Part shown: positions 1 through 10,147 of the stretch, piece by piece
Position numbering within the stretch: position 1 is the stretch's first letter
How the letters are laid out: each line of letters begins with the position of its first letter
From: Chamaecyparis obtusa
Taxonomy: Eukaryota; Streptophyta; Pinopsida; Cupressales; Cupressaceae
DNA: 64,000 nt
Reading direction: 5' to 3'
NCBI GenBank assembly: GCA_027943335.1
Contig: BSBK01001161.1
Coordinates: 136,501-200,500, forward strand
Notes under the pieces: generated by a model
What the model was told of the DNA's origin: nothing
The model's input: the letters and a program-made list of their open reading frames with translations, nothing else
Database searches by the model: none
Made by a program: the position numbers and the translations under genes

Positions 1-801
1 GCCCAAGCGCCCATTATCATTAGAGGTCCTAGCACTAGCAAGTCTAAACAGCCCGTGTCCAAAGGTGCTCCTCCCAAATCTGCCATTGGTCCTGATTCCA
101 ATTATAATCTTATTGACCAACTACAACGTACACCCATGCAAATATCTATTTTTGAGCTTTTAGAATTATCTCCTAAGCACAAGCACGTCCTTGAGGATGC
201 TTTGTGAGCAGCCAATGTCCCTAACAACTTAGATATTGACCAATTCCAAAACATGGTCAACCATTTGGCTAGCCCTCATTACCTCACCTTCTCCGAAGAA
301 GATGACAAATCCATCAGTCACCCACATAACTTGGCCTTACACATCGAAGTCATGATTCATAAAACCCGTGTTAGGTGTGTACTGATAGATGGGGGTGCGG
401 GGCTCAATATTTGTACCCTGAGTTTGTTGCTAGCTCTAGGATATTCTGAGAACGTCATTGACACAAAGAAAAGGATCACAATCAAAGCATATGATGAAGC
501 AGAAAGAAGTTCTAAGGGATTGGCTATTTTGCCTATTCGCATTGGTCCCGTAGAAAAAGATATATTATTTCAAATTGTTGATGTTGGACCTCTAGCCTAC
601 AACATTTTGCTAGGTAGGCCATGGATTCATGAAATGCAAGTAGTCCCATCAACATATCACCAGTGTGTAAAGTTTCCCCATAACGGTGTAGAAATTTGCA
701 TCCCTGGAGATAGTGCTTTATCAGTTAATAACATTTCTGCAGGATCACATGTACCTTTGAATAGGGAAGCTAACAGTCCTAGTAGTTCACTTGAACAATA
801 A
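1..801 (+). pseudogene. pol: gag C-terminal part and retroviral-type aspartic protease (Tat-1)
   Basis: One frame is readable from the window edge to the TAA after codon 801, broken by a TGA near 206. The aspartic protease core is visible as VLIDGGAGLNI (about 379-411), with the D-x-G catalytic signature, followed by the flap/hydrophobic-glycine element YNILLGRPWIHEM (about 598-636). The stretch before it, including the segment ending SHPHN, is conserved in Tat-2, where it also precedes the protease. The enzyme would cleave the Gag-Pol polyprotein during particle maturation. The start codon lies outside the window. The D-G-G active-site triplet differs from the commoner D-S/T-G but is shared by both Tat copies, so it is probably a lineage feature rather than decay. 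Confidence 0.8.
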
Positions 802-1053
802 AAGCAGAGGTTCAAGGCCATCGATCTTGGGATGGGAGATTATAAAATGGATTCTTTTACAAACATGCCAATCTCTCCTAGGTCTTATGGGAGACCATCC
901 CCAAATGTGAAGCCTTCATCATCAGCAATGACATTATTTGGGAAATTTGTTGAGTCTTCGGTCCCCATTCAAGAAGAGAAAGAGGAAGTTGCTGTAAGGG
1001 ACTAGATCTATCACGAGGAGAAATACAAACATAACGAGAATTTTTCTCCTTCA

Positions 1054-1222
1054 CCTGAAACTTATGGGAAAGGGTATACACTGGTTAATCCAGGATATGG
1101 TCCCCTTAGTCATAGGCCGGACGCTAAAGCTAAGCCTCTTGATCATGCTCTTTTTGGATGAAAGAATAGGTCCACGGTTGGCTTAGGCTTTGAGAATAAG
1201 AAGAAGAAAGGTGTCCCTGTCC
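1054..1222 (+). pseudogene. Degenerate G-patch-like segment between protease and RT (Tat-1)
   Basis: The frame reads a glycine-rich stretch with spacing like a G-patch: YGKGYTLVNPGYGPLS, then a TGA at about 1159, then VGLGFENKKKK. The corresponding region of Tat-2 (30044-30316) is a cleaner match. G-patch domains bind nucleic acid or activate DEAH helicases, and they have been reported in some retroelement Pol proteins. Here the stop codon and lost glycines make it non-functional. The assignment depends largely on position and on the Tat-2 copy. Confidence 0.5.
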
Positions 1223-2207
1223 TAGCTGCGATGGACAGTGACAGTGATGTAGATTATACACCTGATCTTTCCAATCAACAAGATGTGTCTAATGATTGGG
1301 TGCCCTCAACAAATCTCCTTTGGGGAGATTCCATAGATTTGATGCTTGAAGTCCTACTATCCCAGCTGACTGTGTGACTACTAGATTGACAAAGGAAAGT
1401 GTTACTGTCCTAATTGCGACGGATAGTACCAATACTAGCACTAGAGAGGGGAAAACCCTTCCTAACCTTGAGGCTTCTACATCACGAGACCTAAATGATG
1501 ACTCAGAGATAGACTCCCATGAATATGAATGGGACTCACTTTCAGATGCAACAATTGATCTAGACATAGATATTGTCCATGTTTATAGTACCCAACCCGA
1601 TGCAACTAACGATCCTAGTGTAGGACTAGAGGATTGCACTCCTCAAATCACCTTAGTGGATGACGCTTCGTTTGATAGGATGAGTCCTAATTCGGGTATC
1701 TTAGGAGAAGACTTGATGAACTCTGATTATATGGTCACCAGAGATGACACCTTTCACATAAACAACATTGAACCCACCATTGACTTACCCCTTGTTCACT
1801 TTGACCTGATTGACTGGTCTCAGTGCCATCAAGAGCCCACATTCCTCACCTTTTAGAATGATTACAAAATTGCCTACCATCTGAATGCTCTTGAACCCGT
1901 GGCTTCTTCCACCAGTGAACCAACAACCAGCATGACAAAGCCTGATATTAAGTACCTCAGTCTCAAAATAAAAGAAAAAAAAAAAAAAAGGTCTGATGGT
2001 GAAAACCACTTCGTGGCGGTATCAGAACCAAAAATAGTAAAAAGAAATGATGCATCCAAGGGTGAAAACCTCTTTGAGGCACCTAAGGATGGAGTACTTA
2101 ATAACTTGCTGAGTTATTTCCAGGAGAGATCATCAGTATTGATTGAGCCAACAAAGCCAGTCAATTTGAACACAGAAGAAAATCCTCAGATAGTCCATCT
2201 TGCTTAG
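1223..2207 (+). other. Acidic linker region of pol between G-patch-like segment and RT (Tat-1)
   Basis: This stretch is partly open in two frames (1374-1856 and 1899-2207) and encodes a serine/threonine- and aspartate-rich, low-complexity polypeptide with no catalytic motif. The C-terminal part, SKGENLFEAPKDG and then LIEPTKPVNL, is conserved in Tat-2 at 29146-28793, so it was once translated. An A-tract at 1977-1990 interrupts it and is a likely site of slippage. The decanucleotide GGTGAAAACC occurs twice here (1998-2007 and 2061-2070). Confidence 0.6.
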
Positions 2208-3029
2208 TCTTTATCAGAAGAAGAGACCAAGGCATATGTAGAATTTTTATAGAAAAAGAAGATTAATTTTGCATGGACCTACTCAGACATGCCAGGGCTT
2301 GACATGAATCTCATAATGCATCACTTATCCATAGCTCTAGGAGTCAAGCCAGTCAAACAAAGACTCAAAAAAATGCATCCCCATGTAGCTCTCCTTGTCA
2401 AAGGCGAATTAGAAAAACTTTTGAGAGCTAGATTTATTAGAGCCATCGATTATGCAGAATGGATCTCAAACATAGTACCAGTTTCCAAACATGATGGGTC
2501 CATTCATGTATGCACATATTTTAGAGACTTAAACAAAGCATGCCCAAAGGATGACTTTCCACTTCCAAACATTGACATGATAGTGGATATGACAGCGGGC
2601 TATGAAATATACTCTCTAATGGATGGTTTCTCTGGGTATAATCAAATCAAAATAGCTCCTGAAGACCAAGAAAAAATAGCATTCACATGTGCATGGGGAA
2701 CCTATTGCTAGAACATCATGCCATTTGGATTAAAGAATGCGGGAGCAACCTACCAAAGAGCTATGACCACTATCTTTCACGATATGATGCACAAAAATAT
2801 GGAAGATTATGTGGATGATACCTTGGCAAAATCAAGAAAACGGGACACACACCTCAATGACCTAGAAGTAATTCTAGATCGCATGGAACAGTTTCAACTT
2901 AGATTAAATCCAAAGAAGTGTGCATTTGGCGTCACCTCAGGCAAACTTTTAGGATTCATAATATCAGCAAAAGGTATCGAGGTTGACCCCGAAAAGGTTC
3001 AAACAATTCTAGATATGCCACCTCCTTGA
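2208..3029 (+). pseudogene. pol: Ty3-type reverse transcriptase (Tat-1)
   Basis: The RT fingers and palm are clear. The substrate-binding block VCTYFRDLNKACPKDDFPLP is at about 2509-2568. It is followed by SLMDGFSGYNQI with a catalytic aspartate, then MPFGLKNAGATYQRAM at 2718-2765, and then the catalytic YVDD (about 2808-2819). A TAG at 2709-2711 replaces the tryptophan codon that Tat-2 has at the same place (FYWNVMPFG), and another TAG at about 2205 replaces a glutamine found in Tat-2. Upstream residues from SLSEEE onward belong to the same domain. The enzyme would copy the element RNA into cDNA in the cytoplasmic particle. The stops make this copy inactive. Confidence 0.9.
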
Positions 3030-4061
3030 AATATCAGCCAAATGAGAAGTCTCCAGGGACGTCTTCAATCGATTAGGAGGTTTATTTCTCAACTTTCAGA
3101 TAGGGCACAACCCTTTAACAAGACATTGCATAAGGGTGCTTCTTGTGTTTGGAACGAGGACTATCAAAAGAGCCTGGATCAGATCAAACAATACTTGGCT
3201 AATCCTCCGATCCTAATGCCTCCTATCCCAGGGAAACCATTGATCTTATATATTTCAGCTATAGACACTTCCCTGGGGGCATTATTGGCTCAAACAGATG
3301 ATACTGGGAAAGAATGGGCCATATACTATATCAGCCGTACTCTCGTCTCCTATGAATTCAATTACAATAATATGGAGAAGTCTTGTCTGGCAATGGTGTT
3401 TGCTTCTCAAAAGTTGCGCCACTACATGCTTGCTCACACCATACATTTGGTTGCCAAAATTGATCCCCTTAAATACTTGCTTAGTAAGGCTGCTCTCATG
3501 GGTAGACTTGCTAAATGGATGATGGTCCTCACTGAATTTGACATAGAGTACATTGAAAGGAAGGCAATAAAAGGGCAAGCTATTGCTAACCAATTAGCTG
3601 ATTTTCCAATTCAGGATAGTATGCCGGTCCAAGTGGAATTCCCAAATGAACACATCTTATATACAAACACTCGCACATGGACAATGTTCTTTGATGGGTC
3701 CCGCATGAAAAATGGATCAGGTGCTAGAGTGTTATTTGTTTCTCCACATGGGTACAATATTCCAAAGTCTTACAAACTATTATTCCCGTGTACCAATAAT
3801 ATTGCAGAATATGAAGCTTTAACTAATGGCTTGAGGATGGCTATAGAATGGAACATCACAAAGTTACATGTCTTTGGGGATTCCCAGTTAATCATCAACC
3901 AAGTCAATGAAGAGTATCAAACCAAGGATGACAAATTGATACCCTACAAAAAGATGGTTGATTCTTTGAGACGCTACTTCACTTTTGTGACATTTCAACG
4001 GATCCCTAAGATAGAGAACAAGGCTACAGATGCCATGGCTACATTAGCTTCACTTCTTTAG
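3030..4061 (+). pseudogene. pol: Tandem RNase H domains: Ty3-type plus archaeal-type (Tat-1)
   Basis: The frame is open from 3042 to 4061. The first domain contains LILYISAIDTSLGALLAQ and AIYYISRTL, the degenerate RNase H of Ty3 elements. It is followed by a connection segment ending near the ADFPIQ stretch. The second domain starts at about 3670 with MFFDGSRMKNGSGA and continues with NNIAEYEALTNGL, the acidic HVFGDSQLIINQV and a terminal ENKATDAMATLAS. These match the catalytic D-E-D-D order of the additional archaeal-type RNase H of the Tat lineage. In that lineage the first domain is thought to have become structural while the second degrades the RNA strand. The frame ends at a TAG beside LASLL; Tat-2 also has a TAG close by, after LSNLLQ. 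Confidence 0.88.
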
Positions 4062-5430
4062 TTGGAGACACATGAATCCAGATTTGAATTCCTGGTGGAA
4101 GAGCTACACCATCCCATCTTTGACTCGTCTGAAAGCCAGGTCATTTGTGCCATTATCACACAAGAGTCTTCCTAATATGGTGCTATTTATTCATATCTTC
4201 ATGATGGCATCGTCCCTGACACATTCAACCACTCTAAACGCTGAAACCTCATCTATAATACCTTTCACCACACCCTCATCTCTGGTGATTTATATAGGAG
4301 GGGTTTAGATGGGATGCTCATTAGGTGTTTGGAAAAGGAGGAATCCAACCAAGCATTAGCTGACATCCACGAGGGCATTTGTGGTGGACATTCTAATGGT
4401 CTTGCCATGGCCTGAAGGTTTCTTAGGGCGGGATATTATTGGCCCACAATGTAGATAGATGCAGTCACCTTTGCTAAGTCATGTGAAAAATGTCAGAAAC
4501 ATGAAAACCTGATTCATGCTCCAGGTAGGGAGCTAATCCCTTCTATTTCTCATTGGCCATTTCAATGCTGGGCCTTTGATCTGGTTGGACAGATTCATCC
4601 CAACTCATCAGGTGGACACAAGTTCATTATTACTACCACTGACTACTTCATAAACTGGGTGGAAGTCGTGCCACTTTCTGTTGCTTCAGGGAGGACCATT
4701 TATTTGTTCATCTTGAACCATATCATTTGCTGATTTGGAATACCTTCTGAGATCATTACTGATAATGGAGGTCAATTTAAGAATAAGGACCTAAAACACC
4801 TATGCAAAAAGTTTAAAATCAAGCAACATTGGTCCTCCATCTATTTTCCACAAGGAAATGGACAAGCAGAAGCCTCTAACAAAACCATTCTTAAGATTCT
4901 TCATAGGACAGTGCACAAGAATGGTAGGGATTGGCACTTACAAATCAATCCAGCACTATGGGCTTACAGAACAAGCATTCACACACCTACAGGAGCCACT
5001 CCTTTCTCTCTCACCTATGGCACTGAAGCGGTATTACCTTTAGAAGTTGAGATACCATCACTTAGAGTCTCACTCAAAGGTTTGATTACAGATGAGGATT
5101 ATCGCGCCATGAGGTTACAAGAGTTAGAACTTCTAGATGAGAAGTGTAAAGCTTCCTTTGATCATATGAGAGTGTATCAGAAGCATATGTCCAAAGCATT
5201 CAACAAAAAGGTTCGCCCCCAAGAATTTCAAATAGGTGATCTTGTTTTGCAAGAAAACCCCAAGAACCAACAGAACCGATATCAAAAGGGAAAATTTGAA
5301 CCTAACTGGCTTGGACCATATGTCATCACATCTACTTTTGGTACCGATGCGTATTTATTGTCAGATCCTGATGGAGAACAGCTCCCTGACCCCATCAACA
5401 TTGTGCACCTCAAGAAGTTCTATCCTTGAT
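4062..5430 (+). pseudogene. pol: Ty3-type integrase (Tat-1)
   Basis: The domains are in normal order. The zinc-binding HHCC region runs through HEGICGGHSNG and CEKCQKH (about 4370-4500). The catalytic core has its first aspartate in TDYFINWVEVVPL, its second in ITDNGGQFKNKDL and its glutamate in GNGQAEASNK (about 4857-4880). The C-terminal domain includes GDLVLQENPK and WLGPYVI and ends with NIVHLKKFYP and TGA at 5428-5430. All three catalytic residues are present. At least five in-frame stops (two between 4160 and 4250, then near 4410, 4453 and 4731) inactivate it. The product would insert the cDNA into host chromatin. Confidence 0.88.
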
Positions 5431-6962
5431 GCCCGTTCTGTCTGGGGGTATCCTTTGTACATATCTTATGATCCTGAAAAAATACCAAAAAAAAATTGAT
5501 ATATGATGCTGAAAAATCTTAAAAAGCATAAAATGTCCTGAAAAAAATACAAAAAAAATCAAAATTTAAAAAATCCAAAAAATAAAAAAATGAAAAAAAG
5601 ATTCCAAGTGGTGAAAACCTGGAAACAGGTGCTACTTGAGGCCTTTGCACCCCTATTTGTTAGCATGCGTCCTCGACACTTAGCCACTTTCTATCATGCC
5701 TTGACCTTATTTGACTTGGTCTGGAATTGGTCTTTCTCTTTGTCTAGGGGGCATAACTATTAGCATTGGTCCTTTAGGTGCGTTTGTCTCTTGGGGCATT
5801 TCACAGTAGGTGTTTTTCAACACCACCCCAAACAGTGCTTTTCAACACTACCCTGGCATCGAGTGTTTCTTAACACTTATCAGATGTGTTACCCAATAAG
5901 TCTAAGTATGATGCGATATTTCTCATTTGTAGATGTGATAACCAGAGTTTGACTCTATGACCAACACACACACACTTAAACAATCAATTCGCTTGAGATA
6001 TGGTGACTTTAATTTTCTTTCTGTGCTGTCTATGAGAATTTCTTTGATGAGTGGCCTCTCCTTGAGAAGTTTTCGATGATGCATAGCTAGAAGACTGAGG
6101 GAATGAGAACATGTTTTCTTTCTTTATCTTCTTGTGGGTATATTTTGTTGATCCTAACTGTCATGAGCATTTATGCTGGTCCTACTTGACACTATGGATT
6201 GAAAAGGTATTATCCTTGATTGTTTTTGCGAGTGCATGCTTTTAGCTATCCTGACTTTCATGTGTCTTGATACAAGCATAATCTCGCTATATCAAATTTA
6301 GGTGATCTCACTGCATTAATCATCTTGACCTCCATGTCTTTGATGCCTAGGTGAGATTCCCACATCTCTATCTGATAAAGATCATACTCATATCCACATA
6401 GTTATGCTAGTGTGCATTGTATGATCTCACGACACTACCAATAACGCTCGATGATGATAATTAGATTTCTATAAGCATTGTGAACTTGCAAGTCAACCAC
6501 TTTCATAGTAGATTGCATTTTTAAGGTTCATGATAGTCTAGTATTGCATTTCTTGCATATGGAGAGAGCTCTCCTTTTCATCTTACGTGGACCTGTCAGT
6601 CGACTACGCTCACCTTTTCTTCTTCTCAATCATATCATGAACCTATTCCTATTCATCACAAGGGGTTAATCATATCATCATATCTATATCAAAATTGTCA
6701 TTTTCAAGAAACATGAGTCTATATCATACACATGAGAATTAAACATACATCTATGAGATAGAACATACATAAGCGCATACATAAGCAAGATGACAAGACA
6801 ATATATATATAAAATGATACATCCATCACAAGTGAGACAAATACACATGATACATCGAACATCCAGTAATCTCATACAATGTCATGATATGCAATACAAT
6901 ATAAGATCCCAAAATCTGCATCAAAAGTCTCAAGATATGTCCAAAACATCTAAGACCTAACC
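5431..6962 (+). other. Non-coding internal region of Tat-1 after integrase
   Basis: No protein-coding signal is visible on either strand. The first 180 bases are A-rich, with repeated A-tracts and a third GGTGAAAACC (5610-5619). A similar T-rich stretch with the same decanucleotide follows the integrase of Tat-2 (25500-25740), so the segment is a conserved part of the element. The rest is AT-rich with no recognisable motif. Confidence 0.6.
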
Positions 6963-7435
6963 CTAAGACTCGCTACCACCCTCTTGAGGAGCTCATGTTG
7001 GTGGAGGAGGCATAGCTCTCCTATCAAGTACCACATCTAATACCCCTGCCCTTTGAGAGTATGATGGTGCTCTCTTAGCCTCTGGGATAGCCTGCAGATA
7101 TAGCCCGTGATAGTAAGCTACTCTCGCTGACTCTCGTCAGAGCTCCATTGCCTCGGCCTATGCCATCGCCTCACGGCATGCTATCTCTACTCTGAGGTCA
7201 GCTATCTGCTGATCCCACTCTGCCCTCAGATCTAGTAGCTACTGATCTCTCATGGCTATGGTGGTCCGTAGCTACTGTATCTCTGCCTGCTGAGCCTATG
7301 TCTGGGCTCTCAGATCCTCTCCCCCCACAGGCTGCTCCTCCTATGCCTCTGCCTACCGGTGAGCTAGTCTCACCTCCTCCTTAGGTGTCACCGATCTCTA
7401 TCCCCATGACCATTTCTGGCCACCTGATCTCGACC

Positions 7436-7547
7436 CCTCTCCTCTCTCCATCCTCCTCCCTCTCCCCCTCCCCCCATCCCCTCCATCCCCTCCATCTCCT
7501 CCATCTCCTCCATCTCCCCCGTCCCCTCATCTATCTCCTCTCAACGC
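7436..7547. repeat. Low-complexity CT-rich repeat (GGNGAY-type) inside the PMD exon 3
   Basis: The plus strand is a run of CTCC and CATCTC units. Read on the minus strand it encodes the GDG repeat of the PMD protein in frame. The plus-strand reading, rich in Ser, Pro, Leu and His, is not a gene. Confidence 0.75.
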
Positions 7548-8950
7548 TGGCACCTGTACATTTGGTACTGTAAATCAAGGGAATGGTACCCTCTACCACT
7601 CTTCTCTATAGGCTCCATCAGCCCCTGCATCTACCACATCTGGGAAATAATCCGAGGGCTCACTCCTGATACCTGTTGTCTCTGCGACAGCCTACTGATA
7701 GTCCAACATGGGTAGCCACCCATGACCCTCCTCGTCTCTAGCCCTGGCATAGGTGGTGGTCTCTGTCGAGACTCGCTGCTACCACCTGAACTACCGCCAT
7801 ACCCGACTAATGTAGAATCTCTCTACAATCTCTACATACCAACCTACCAGTGGCCGACTACACAGCATATAACTCAGCTCATCAGCTGCATCTCCCCAAA
7901 CCTCAACCTCCCTGTATGGCCTCCATGTGAATGAGGCTATCTCATCCAAAATCCATCGGTAGTATGTCACATCCCCTGAATGGGCATGTGATATGAACCT
8001 GAGGTACCTATAGATATAGGGGTACCTCCTCTCCCTCGGTTGAACCCTGGGGCGCACCACTGCGATGTGCTCCCATGCCCATACCTGTGCCAGGATGGCA
8101 CTGCACGCCAATATCCGACCGTCTCTATAGATGATCTCATGCAGCTCATGGTACATCTCTACCAATATGGCAGGACCCCATGCCATCCGTCGCAGCCTGC
8201 CGATCAAGTCCACCAATAGCCGAGCCCATCCAAGCGGGAAACCCTTCTGACTGTGATCAGTCATCAGGATCTGAGAAATGATAAATGCCACTATGCATGG
8301 CACTGGGTAGTCTCTGCTGAAATCATCTATCAGCCTCTCCCAGCTGATATACCTATCCAGAATAGTGACATCTTGGAACATCTCCTGAACCAGTCGGTGC
8401 CCCTTAGTAGCATCCTGATCATAGTACACCTGTGCCAACAAATGAATCATGTCAGTTTTCATCATATGGAAACATTATATTTATGATTAGATCTTAAAAC
8501 ATGATTATACTCACTGGCTTACCATGACATGGCACTCGTAAGATCCTATAGACGTCCTCCAGAGTGATCGATGCCTCTCTAGTAGGTAGATGGAAGGTGT
8601 TGTGCTCACTATGCCATCTCTTGACAAGAGCAGTCAACAACCCATAGTCTGCTCAGATATATGGGTATCTCAACAGATACCAGAATCTCATCGCTCTGAG
8701 GTCGGCATTGCCCGGATCGTCTAGATCCTGGACACACCACAATCCTGTCACCTTTGGCGCTCTGATGATGAGCACCAGAAAAACCTCCTGCAAGCTAAAA
8801 ACAAGCCAGTTATTAGCACATATCATGATGGATGTCTAAAACTCAGTATAAAACATCTCTAAAGTGTAACATTGTCTAGACCCATGTCATTTTTGCTCAA
8901 AAATGCGTTAAATATCAAATTTTCAAGCTGGGCAATATTCTTTTTTGGAG

Positions 8951-9151
8951 AAGTATCACACGATACTTCTCCCTATAGAGGGGTGATAAACCTTATACCG
9001 CATGATACTTCACCCAGTATCGTGCGATCTTTCACCTAGTATCGTACGATACTGGTGCCTTAGGTCGCACGATACTTTAGGGACCCGCGAAGTATCACGC
9101 GATACTTCTCCCCAAAGCGCATGATACTTCTAAAGTATCGCGCGATAGTTC
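8951..9151. repeat. Cluster of palindromic AGTATCGYRCGATACT units in PMD intron 1 (Tat-1)
   Basis: About eight variants of one palindrome are packed into 200 bases. The copy at 9038-9053 (AGTATCGTACGATACT) is a perfect 16-bp inverted repeat; others differ at the centre (CACACG, CGTGCG, CACGCG, CGCGCG). They lie within the intron between exons 1 and 2 of the antisense PMD gene, and within the internal region of the element. The equivalent intron of Tat-2 contains related CGTATGAC/GTCATACG units. Confidence 0.85.
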
Positions 9152-9340
9152 ACCGAGTCAAAATTTTTGAAATTTAAAAATTTTAAAAATGTGCTAAAAA
9201 AGCTATTAAATGCGAAAAATGTCTCAACAAGTTTGAGTTTTTCGAAAACATACCGGGGCAGGATAGTGTGGTGGCCGGTTGTGCAACCGGGCATGCTCAT
9301 ATCGATGCCTATGGACGGGAACTCCTGCTTGCTGGGCCAT

Positions 9341-9971
9341 TTTCTCTCTCTAAGCTCTGAAAATTCTCAAATCGCTAGAAGACAAATGATTTTTGAAAAT
9401 GACATTTTGACCCCTTTTATAGCCTTTTGACTTTTTGACCTCATTTTCAAAACACCTCAGAATTGCGCAAAAATTACACCCTTAGCTAATTTCGATGTCT
9501 TGGATCGATTTTCGGACTCAAAATCAAAATCTGAGGTCATCTTCATAGTCAAAATCGCATTTTAAAATCTGCCCCTCTTCTGCACAGTTGACTGATCTTT
9601 TTGAGGCCTCATCCTTTGATCTTTGTTGGGGCATCATCATTTCTTCATTTCCATGTCTTCCAAACTTCTAGTCTTTCATTCATATTCATTCCATTCCCTC
9701 ATTTCTCATGTTTGACTACATCCTTTCAGTCAGGCTGGGGCATGTTTTATTGCCTAATGGTTAACCTATTTGACCCTTACCTTCGATTGTGATTTTATTC
9801 TGATTTGATCAAATCCTTATCAATTCGCTATTCTCCTCTTTACCTAATTTTGATTTCGATTCCGAGGGGGCAGTACCTATGGGATTCTCATCTCCAATTT
9901 CTTGATTTTCCTGATTCAGACATCTTTTGTGAAATTTTGCTCAAATTTGAGATTCTTATCTCTTACTTTGA
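9341..9971 (+). other. Non-coding internal region of Tat-1 upstream of the PMD start
   Basis: This is the 5' flank of the antisense PMD gene, where its promoter would be expected. On the minus strand a TATA-like element (CTATAAAAGG) lies at about 9414-9423, some 80 bases ahead of the exon 1 ATG. Tat-2 has a similar CTATATAAAGG at 21230-21240 in the same relation to its PMD start. No protein-coding signal is seen in the rest. Confidence 0.45.
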
Positions 9972-10129
9972 ATGTGATCCTGAATCGACCTCATGTTCAA
10001 AGGCCTTTGTCTATGCTTGTACGGATGTGATCCTGAATCGACCTCACATCTGAGTTGTTTTGTGATCCCAGATCGATCTCACATTTCAATTCTTCTTTGA
10101 CTGCATGTGTTCCCAGATCGATCACACAT
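9972..10129. repeat. Four interrupted dyads (ATGTGATC..CTCACAT) just before the polypurine tract
   Basis: Four copies of a 24-25 bp unit lie at 9972-9996, 10025-10049, 10061-10084 and 10105-10129. Each has arms ATGTGA and TCACAT around a TCCTGAATCGA or TCCCAGATCGA core. The array ends five bases before the polypurine tract of Tat-1. It is direct-repeat and dyad structure, not coding. Confidence 0.85.
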
Positions 10130-10133
10130 TAGT

Positions 10134-10147
10134 CAAAGAGGGGCAAA
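10134..10147 (+). promoter_or_regulatory. Polypurine tract of Tat-1
   Basis: CAAAGAGGGGCAAA abuts the LTR start TGTATGCACCC. The same purine core (AAAGAGGGGCAAAA) precedes the 3' LTR of Tat-2 on the minus strand, which supports the boundary. It would prime plus-strand cDNA synthesis. Confidence 0.85.

Larger units (their letters stand above)
6963..9340 (-). pseudogene. Plant mobile domain (PMD) gene, three exons, antisense to Tat-1
   Basis: A three-exon model fits with phase-0 introns throughout: exon 1 9340-9254, intron with GT at 9253, exon 2 8787-8515, a GTGAGT donor at 8514, exon 3 8429-6963. It gives about 608 codons. The PMD signature is in exon 2 (TFHLPTREASITLEDVYRIL) and exon 3, which has WARLLVDLIGRL, then ILAQVWAWEHIAVVRP (about 8120-8060) and FTWRPYREVEVW. 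The C-terminus is a glycine/aspartate repeat (GDGGDG) followed by a glutamine- and glutamate-rich, coiled-coil-like tail ending APSYSQ. PMD proteins are plant-specific, and PMD genes occur both as host genes and inside transposons. Exon 3 keeps its frame for 1467 bases but carries 15 internal stops (11 TAG, 4 TGA); exon 2 carries one TGA. Tat-2 has a homologous gene in the same relative position and orientation. Confidence 0.82.

Noticed and set aside
7385..7573. Open frame rich in Ser, Pro, Leu and His on the plus strand
   Set aside because: It is the reverse reading of the GDG repeat in the PMD gene; low complexity and no homologue in Tat-2.
6963..9340. A host PMD gene disrupted by transposons
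   Set aside because: A homologous gene stands at the same place and in the same orientation in a second element of the same lineage, so it travels with the element.
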